Assembly: GCA_964035575.1 (NCBI GenBank)
Contig: OZ037906.1
Coordinates: 620,001-684,000, forward strand
Length of the DNA: 64,000 nt
Origin: Rhynchopus sp. YZ270_cl-10
Taxonomy: Eukaryota > Euglenozoa > Diplonemea > Diplonemida > Diplonemidae
Direction: 5' to 3'
The notes under the pieces were generated by a model. That model was not told the DNA's origin, made no database searches, and saw nothing but the letters and a program-made list of their open reading frames with translations. The translations under genes were made by a program, and so were the position numbers. Each line of letters starts with the position of its first letter. The first letter of the stretch is position 1. Of this stretch, positions 57,418-64,000 are shown in pieces.

Positions 57418-59504
57418 GGGGATACGACTCCAGCCATTTTGCTGGGACCAAACGCACGGAAAATTCATTTGGCATTATCTGGCCATCTCCAAGGCAACTG
57501 CGGGTGAAAAACACCCTCAGAGTGGGTCACAGGGGGCCTGTGGGTCGAAAAACGACCCAGAAGCCACCCCAGAATACAAAAAAATGGAAAAAAATAGTGA
57601 AAAAACGGCTTTTTTCACGTTTTGGCCACTTTGGGCAAAATAGCGATTTTTCGAGAAAAAAATCAAAAACCGGGATATTTTTTGACATCACAAAGCCTCC
57701 TTTGGCACAAATATACCCCAAAAGTGGCCTGTGAGTCCATTCCAACCTGTTTTGGACATATTTGACACTTTTGGAAGTGTTTTTTTGGTGTTTTTAGGTC
57801 AAAAAAATGCCCAAGACGTCCCCAAGACATCCCCAAGACACTTTGCACACCCCCTGTTACGGTCATATTTTTTTCGTTTTTTTGCCTGAAACCCCCAAAA
57901 TACCCCTCCCGGACCCCACATAGTCCCGAATATCCATCACACACCCACTCAGAGTGAGTAGAAGCACCCAGGGTTGTTCCTTGTTCTCGGAAAAAACAGC
58001 AAAATTCTGGATTTATGTTCCCGTTTTTTTCCTTTTTTTGGGTGGGGTTTTTTTTGCCCTTTTTCAGGCTTTCCGAGCTCTACCCTCACTGTAGTGGGGT
58101 CATTTCGAGAAAATGGACAAGTTCTTGATTGATACAAATTTTGGTTACGACCACTAGTGAGTTGCTCACAATGCTAAATGAGTGTCAGAACTGTGATTCT
58201 GGGCCCACTTTAACCGCCCCTCGAAATTCAAAAAGGGGTCCCAAACCCGGGCGCGCTGCACGCGCGCGGAACTTTTTGCAGCTTTGGCCTAGTTGCATTT
58301 TTGGCTGCAAAATGCAAGGGGATCCCCGAAGACGTTGGGAATATTATTTGGATGGGGCAGTGATTTTGTACCTGCATACACGCTCCCTAGTGGTAACCGT
58401 GTGCATGCCAATGAAGTGCTCTCTGGGGTTCGATAACCCGTGGAACCAGTGCTTCCGCCGATGAATGGTGAGGCGTTTGCACTTCTCTTTTTGCGGAGCA
58501 GAAAATAATATAAATGGCGCCGCAGGCAAAAAAATTTGGGTACGGTGTAAAAATCTAGCCTCCGACGAACACTTTTTTGCAGAGCAAAAAATGAAAAATG
58601 GCGCCGCAGGCAAAAATAAATTGGGGGTACAGCCCTGGACGGTGCAGGATTTTGTTGTCAATTTTTTTTTTCTTGCCCCCTGAAAACTCTTGCTTTTGAG
58701 AGTTTGGACCATTTCACCACACTGGTGGTGTGTCACCTACAGTGACACCCACCAGAAACCACAACAAAGCCCCCTAAGGAAAAAAGGGAAAAAAAAAAAA
58801 GGAAAAAAAAACTAAAATCCAGAATTTCATGTTCTCGGTCCCACTTAGGAACTTCCCTGGAAGCACCCCAAAAAAAATATTTTTTAAAGCCCTAAAATTG
58901 TGCTTCAGTTTCGGCAGCATCCATGTTGAAGTTGAAGGGCTTTAAAAAATATTTTTTTTGGGGTGCTTCTACTCACTCTGAGTGGGTGTGTGATGGATAT
59001 TCGGGACTATGTGGGGTCCGGGAGGGGTATTTTGGGGGTTTCAGGCAAAAAAACGAAAAAAATATGACCGTAACAGGGGGTGTGCAAAGTGTCTTGGGGA
59101 TGTCTTGGGGACGTATTGGGCATTTTTTTGACCTAAAAACACCAAAAAAACACTTCCAAAAGTGTCAAATATGTCCAAAACAGGTTGGAATGGACTCACA
59201 GGCCACTTTTGGGGTATATTTGTGCCAAAGGAGGCTTTGTGATGTCAAAAAATATCCCGGTTTTTGATTTTTTTCTCGAAAAATCGCTATTTTGCCCAAA
59301 GTGGCCAAAACGTGAAAACAGCCGTTTTTTCACTATTTTTTTCCATTTTTTTGTATTCTGGGGTGGCTTCTGGGTCGTTTTTCGACCCACAGGCCCCCTG
59401 TGACCCACTCTGAGGGTGTTTTTCACCCGCAGTTGCCTTGGAGATGACCAGATAATGCCAAATGAATTTTCCGTGCGCAAAAAATGGCTGGAGTCGTACC
59501 CCCT
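57418..59504. mobile_element. Long inverted-repeat element P3 (arms about 540 bp), TA-flanked
   Basis: The arms 57418-57960 and 58960-59504 are near-exact complements beginning GGGGATACGACTCCAGCC. TA lies at 57416-57417 and 59505-59506. The unique core (58040-58900) holds a GTGGGGTC repeat unit, a CGCGCTGCACGCGCGCG hairpin and a D-type module (58450-58490). No gene. Confidence 0.8.
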
Positions 59505-59506
59505 AG

Positions 59507-60342
59507 GCATACTGTGCAGGCGAGTAAAAAAAACTCGCCTACTCGCCAAAAACTCGCCTAAAACTCGCCCATTTTTGGGGGGCGAGTTTTGGCGAGTTTT
59601 TTTTTTTGGTAGGGATTTTACCTTGGGAAAAGTGTACACACGAAAATATGAGGGAAATTTGAGTTTTGAAGAGAAAATTTTTTTCGTTCCACTTGAACAA
59701 GACCTCTGCAGTTTGCTTTGTAGGCAGTACCACCAGTCCAGCTGTACCTTCTGCGGATCCATGAAGCTTGCACAGATGGGTGCGATGTAGTCGTGGGGAA
59801 ATACCGCCAAAGGGGTGGCCTGCAGGGTTGCCATTTACCGGCATGACGAGGACATTGTTGGTATAGCGAGTGTAGCGCCCCGGCTCATGTCTTCGTCATC
59901 CTCAGGATTGTAGCACGTCTTGTCCCCCGGGATCTATGGCACGCTTGGATCTTCCCCTGGAGCAAATGTTTACATCATGCCTGTCAGCCACTGCCGTGAC
60001 ATGGTTGCCTTTAGACGTACAAGTGACACAATTTCAATTTTTTTGTGTGTTTTCGAGTGGCATGTTGTCATCAGTCACCCCCGCCCTCCATTTTCACATC
60101 CTGGTGCACATTTTCACCCCCAAGGTGCGTATGTGCACCAGGATTTGCACCCAAATGTGGGCGAGTTTAGGCGAGTTTAGGCGAGTTTTTGGCGAGTTTA
60201 GGCGAGTTTTGGCGAGTTTTTGGCGAGTTTTGGCGAGTAATAGGCGAGTAATGGGCGAGTAGGGCGAGTTTTTGGCGAGTTTTTCCTGAAAATCAGGAAA
60301 ACGAAAAACTCGCCTAAAAACGGCTCGCCTGCACAGTATGCC
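59507..60342. mobile_element. Inverted-repeat element P4 (GGCATACTGTGCAGGCGAG ends)
   Basis: This is the same element as P2 in opposite orientation, flanked by TA (59505-59506, 60343-60344) and followed by 14 G. P2 and P4 differ by only a few small changes by eye, so the copies are young or were made by inversion/duplication. Confidence 0.85.
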
Positions 60343-60545
60343 TAGGGGGGGGGGGGGGAGTTCTTTGCGTGTTGTGTACAACCAACACGTTCACGACGTA
60401 GCGAATATGCCATGATAGTCTAGAACCTGAGTACGCCCTTTTTACGGAAATTCATTTTTGCAGACCCTTTTCTTTTTTTTTAGGTGACGAAAAAAAAGAA
60501 GAAGGTGCTAGGGTCATCTTATAAAATTTTCTTTTTACATATCAG

Positions 60546-60671
60546 CCACCTGATTTTTACCCCGCGTGTAGGCGCGTAAAGGCGTGACGGACGGTCCGTA
60601 TATGCCTGTACGGACCTATACGCGCCTATACACGCCTTTGCGTGCCTTTTCGCAGGGTAAAAATCAGGCGG
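60546..60671. mobile_element. MITE, CCACCTGATTTTTACC family
   Basis: Inverted ends CCACCTGATTTTTACCC and its complement, with ATCAG duplicated at 60541-60545 and 60672-60676. The centre is the palindrome GGACGGTCCGTA. Confidence 0.7.
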
Positions 60672-60867
60672 ATCAGATGTAAGCCACGAAATGGATGTAG
60701 CATTTGCATGGTTGGGTGTCCACCCCTCGGTACAGCCGGTCATGTATCCAGGTACACTGTTCACGAGAGGGCTTTGTATTTCAACTCTACTTTTTTCTTT
60801 TGTAATCGTCATCACATTCTCACTGCATTAAGGTAATGTGGTGAGGATGTGTTAACAATTGTGATCA

Positions 60868-60908
60868 AGGTGACTAAGCGCGAGAAGCTTAGATTCATCT
60901 TCTAAGCA
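60868..60908 (+). repeat. Module family A: CTAAGC stem-loop with TTCATCTT tail (representative)
   Basis: The form is AAGGTGACTAAGCacgagAGGCTTAGGTTCATCTTAcaaac. Other copies are near 15452 and 15507, 19911, 21193, 21797, 22985, 23189, 38511, 38963, 39167 and 39236, 39638, 49726, 53850, 61191 and 62811. CTAAGC pairs with GCTTAG around the loop ACGAGAG. A pyrimidine tract lies on each side. Confidence 0.8.
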
Positions 60909-61754
60909 TTTTCTTTTTTTCTCTCGATTACTTTTATTTACTTTATATGGGACAAAGGCAGAAAGTTTGCAAAAATGACCCTGTTTTTTTTGACCCAATA
61001 ATGTTTTGAAAGTTCGATATTTAGTTTTTTTTCTTCTTCCAAACCCTCTTTTGGTTACACAGTTAAGTACTAATATTACCAAGCATTCTTTCTTTCTCTC
61101 CCTTTATTGTTATCCTTTTCTTGATTCTTTAGTTTTCTTTATCTGTGAGGATACCCCCACCCCTCCCAATGATCCGGAGGTCTTTTTTACGTGACTAAGC
61201 ACAAGAGAGGCTTAGGTTCACCTTATCAAACCTTTCTTTTTATGGGTAACATTGTTGTTGATCCCTCCTATGCTATCAATGTATTGATTGCATATGTTGA
61301 AATACTTCTTATAGTATGTCCATATCACTATCAGAAACAACCATCCACTTTAAAAAAAAGTTTGGGTTCATTTAGTGCACCTTGTTCATGCAATGTAATG
61401 AGACCGACTACGCCTGAAAATAGGCATGTCTGGAAAATCGATATGAGGGGTGGCTGATGGGGCGTGCTAATACTTACAACCATGCCTTAGCCATGACTGT
61501 ATCGGATGCACGAGGCCTTAGCAAGGCTTGTTCGGCCTCGCTTTATTGTATGCCTGTGACACCTCCTATTCAGTGGAAGAGAAAGTCTATGAAATAGTGT
61601 TTATCTGTCATGCGTGTGTGTCTTCATCAAAAAGGCAACACAATGATTTGCTGCTATTTCTTTTCTTTTCTTTTCTAATTTTTTTTTTTTTAAACTGAAG
61701 ATGTGTACACACAAGAGGTACATTCGTCTTACAAATTTTCTCTTTTTTTATGCC

Positions 61755-61880
61755 AGATGTAAACCACGAAATGGATTATAGGACTGCATGGTTGGGTCCA
61801 CCCTCCCACGGTGCACCCGCTCATTACCAAGGTACATTACCATGAGAGTGATTTTGTATTTCAAGTCAACTTTTCTTTTT
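61755..61880 (+). repeat. Module family C: long form ending GTACACTGTCACGAGAGGGC (representative)
   Basis: Full copies of about 115-125 bp run from CCACGAAATGGATTATAGG through a CACGGTGCACCCG hairpin to CACGAGAGGGCTTTGTATTTC. They lie at 14545-14660, 60680-60795 and here. Shorter copies are near 15100, 52510, 53957 and 62616. They could be a small structured RNA gene or SINE. Confidence 0.7.
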
Positions 61881-62156
61881 TGGTGCCTCCGGCAGATACG
61901 TTCGCTGTAAGATTCACTTCACTGATTCCTCAAGCAATCCCCTTTCCCGTTTATCTTTGACTTCACGTCTACACACCACTTATCAAAAATAAACAAAGCA
62001 CAAAGCACATTCAAAACAAACCAAAGCATTTTCGAACCCCCTTCCCTTATCAGCCGGCCTTTTTTTTTGTGTTCGACACATCATTTCCCCTTTGTGGCAG
62101 TTGAGTCTTATTGGGTGGCTTCCTGGCCTGAATTTGTGTACTTTTTTTTTGTTTTC

Positions 62157-62205
62157 AGTGCCTGCGTCTGCCGATGAAACGGTGAGGCGTTTGCACATTT
62201 CATAT
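62157..62205 (+). repeat. Module family D: AG|TGCCTGCGTC..GGTGAGGCGTTTGCAC (representative)
   Basis: Copies lie near 690, 2236, 4771, 5031, 14200, 34019, 39524, 39745, 51453 and 58450, and reversed near 27600. Most start right after a pyrimidine tract ending in CAG or TAG and end in TTTCAACTTCTC. Confidence 0.75.
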
Positions 62206-62398
62206 TCTCTTTTTTTTGAGATATGCACACCCGTTTGAGGTGGCATCCTTATAACGTTTCCCCCCCCTGAAAAAGTAGTGCAGTATGCATCCTTGGGTGA
62301 CTACTGCAAATAAGCAAACCTCTTTCATCAGTCTACGCCAATACAGACAAAATACCCTATAAAACAAAAAAAATCCTCCTCTTCAATCAACATTAATA

Positions 62399-62525
62399 CC
62401 ACCTGATTTTTACCCCGCGTATAGGCGCGTAAAGGCGTGTACGGACGGTCCGTATATGCCTGTACGGCCCTATACGACCTGATACGCGCCTATACACGCC
62501 TTTACGCGGGGTAAAAATCAGGTGG
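62399..62525. mobile_element. MITE, CCACCTGATTTTTACC family
   Basis: Perfect inverted ends CCACCTGATTTTTACCCCGC, flanked by TA (62397-62398 and 62526-62527). It is very close in sequence to 60546-60671. Confidence 0.75.
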
Positions 62526-62932
62526 TAAAACTAAAAAAACGTAAAATAAAAATCAAAAAAGAAAATCACTCCAGTTTCATGGCTTTTTCAGCTCCTTCGC
62601 GCGTATCTCTTGGTAAAGTACACTGCCACAAGAGGGCTTTGTATTTCAAGTTAACCTTTCCTTACCCGCTCCCCTCCGCCAGTTTTGTCTCTCTCTCCCC
62701 CTTTTGCAATGTCCAGACTGTGTTTAAAAAAATACTCTGGAAATCGATAACCCTGAAGAGTCAGTGACTACGTCCTCCGACGCTGTTGTCACTGCCAACC
62801 TTTTAAAAGGTGACTAAGAACGAGTCCTTAACTAGTCTGATTAGATGACTTAATGTTCAAAACATTCAGTAATCTAAAGAAGAACGAGAGGGTATTATCC
62901 TTAGCAATGTTTTTTTTCTTCTTTCCAATCTT

Positions 62933-63638
62933 TCAGGGTTTTTTCTAGGATTTTTTTTTTTCAGATCTGGGGGGGGACGCAAAAAAACCACCCAAAAATT
63001 TTTTTTTCGCAGGTGCAAGCAGGGTTTCCGCTTATCTTCATGGAAAATTTTTCCAAAACCGTGAAGATATGTCCAAAAAGGGGTCAAGAATTTTCGCGCT
63101 CCGCGCAAAAAAGCCTGTTCATTTCACGTAAATACGTGATAACGCGGGATGATAACGTACATCAAGAACCAAACCAACCCTTTTTCTCATGTTCCACGGA
63201 ACCTTCCCTCAGTACAAGAATAAACGGCGGTCATGATATCAGAACTTTCTGGCGAAGCCACGGTACGCAACATTTCAAAAAATTGTGACCTAAAATTGAA
63301 CATTTTTACAGCCAAACTATGGTAGAGGGCTGTGGTATTCCGCTCATAAGTTTTGAGCTGCGCCGCAGGCGCACGGTACGCTACTTTTTTTTTTTATTTT
63401 TGCCGATCCCTTATTCTCACTCTTTGTTCGGTCCGTCAAATGGTGCAAAGATTGGGTGAATTGGGGGCACGGTCTGAAACTTCACCTCGCTATATCCTCT
63501 TCGTACGTGGTGTCCCAAATGGGGGTCTGTGCGGGTGACCCCCAACCACCCCCCATATCCTTTTTTCCCAAGTCAAAAATTCGTCCCCCCCCGGGGGGGG
63601 ACGCCGTCCCCCCCCGCTCCCCCTAGAAAAAACCCTGA
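62933..63638. mobile_element. Inverted-repeat element, TCAGGG ends, 5-bp duplication ATCTT
   Basis: The ends are TCAGGGTTTTTTCTAGG and its complement, flanked by ATCTT at 62928-62932 and 63639-63643. The central part (about 62990-63390) is the uninterrupted relative of the sequence that the two-gene transposon split at 26122. It also carries the GC-rich cassette ending GCACGGTACGCTAC. There is no gene. Confidence 0.7.
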
Positions 63639-64000
63639 ATCTTTCTACTGTGTTCACCTCCTGCGAGGAGACACACCCCCTCACGCCAGCTCTCAATTTT
63701 TTTCCCCCCTCCCTCCCTTTTCTGGGTGAAAAAAAATTTGATTTGGCAAAACCACCGCCTTTATCAACTCACAAAAACACCTCTTTTCAACAGACATCAA
63801 CATTACAGGAAGCAGGAAGCACGCTTCCAGCCCCCTTTCCACACGCACTACACCCCTTTAAGGGTGTGACTTACTCTACTCTTGCGATTTTACGCATAGC
63901 ACATCACCACGGCACGTCGGGTGTGGCTGTCAAGGCAACTATTGTAGGCGTCTCGAGCCTCATCACACATGATGTACAAAACTGTCGTCAACAACACTAC

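Larger units (their letters stand above)
60360..62930. other. Spacer with two MITEs and modules C, A, B, D
   Basis: Modules lie at 60680-60795, 60868, 61191, 61698, 61755, 62157, 62616 and 62811. No gene was recognised. Confidence 0.6.

Noticed and set aside
59196-59834. Minus-strand frame of 212 codons across P3 and P4
   Set aside because: It crosses the boundary of two separate elements and repeats the peptides of the opposite arm, so it is not a gene.

Overview
The window reads as nuclear DNA of a single-celled eukaryote. It has very low gene density and long T-rich spacer DNA. There are no bacterial operons, ribosome binding sites or CRISPR arrays. Only three intact host genes are convincing, all on the + strand: two paralogous membrane receptors with class III nucleotide-cyclase homology (16070-18673 and 46821-49574) and a gamma-carbonic-anhydrase-like protein (40822-41421). 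None needs an intron. Large families of Cache-plus-cyclase receptors are typical of free-living protists. One-sided gene orientation and pyrimidine tracts just upstream of starts would suit a euglenozoan such as a diplonemid, but an excavate of another kind is equally possible. I cannot fix the organism from this sequence.

Most of the rest is repeats of two kinds. The first is a rich set of DNA transposons and MITE-like inverted-repeat elements, many with target duplications that can be read directly. They include 8-bp duplications with CAG ends (hAT type) at 20244-20969, 33377-33990 and 53263-53560; TTAA with CCC ends (piggyBac type) at 34661-36413; and TA at 26124-32062 and in the palindrome chain 55373-60342. 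The best is a 5.94-kb element at 26124-32062. It carries two leftward genes: a putative transposase, and a proline-rich protein with a possible Hsp20-like beta-sandwich. It sits in a repeat whose uninterrupted relative lies at about 63,000-63,400, so the insertion junction can be read to the base.

The second kind is about ten families of short (35-120 bp) modules scattered roughly every kilobase through the spacers. Several share a stem-loop in which the loop (ACGAGAG) is constant while the stem changes with pairing kept. Most copies begin directly after an AG that follows a pyrimidine tract, and several end in a TTCATCTTA-AAC-like tail followed by more pyrimidines. They look like a family of structured RNAs or very small mobile units, and I do not recognise them.

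Layout: 1-5,400 T-rich spacer with modules and a GC-rich repeat; 5,444-6,077 and 6,776-6,970 small inverted-repeat elements; 7,980-12,420 a nested composite with three large tandem arrays; 12,420-16,000 spacer; 16,070-18,673 cyclase receptor 1; 19,000-25,700 modules plus four inverted-repeat elements; 26,124-32,062 the two-gene transposon; 32,895-36,413 three more elements; 36,400-40,800 module-rich spacer; 40,822-41,421 gamma-carbonic anhydrase; 42,000-44,560 a GC-rich stretch that may be a gene relic; 46,821-49,574 cyclase receptor 2; 49,600-53,250 modules; 53,263-53,560 hAT MITE; 55,373-60,342 chained palindromes; 60,400-64,000 modules and MITEs. The three host genes share no obvious pathway.
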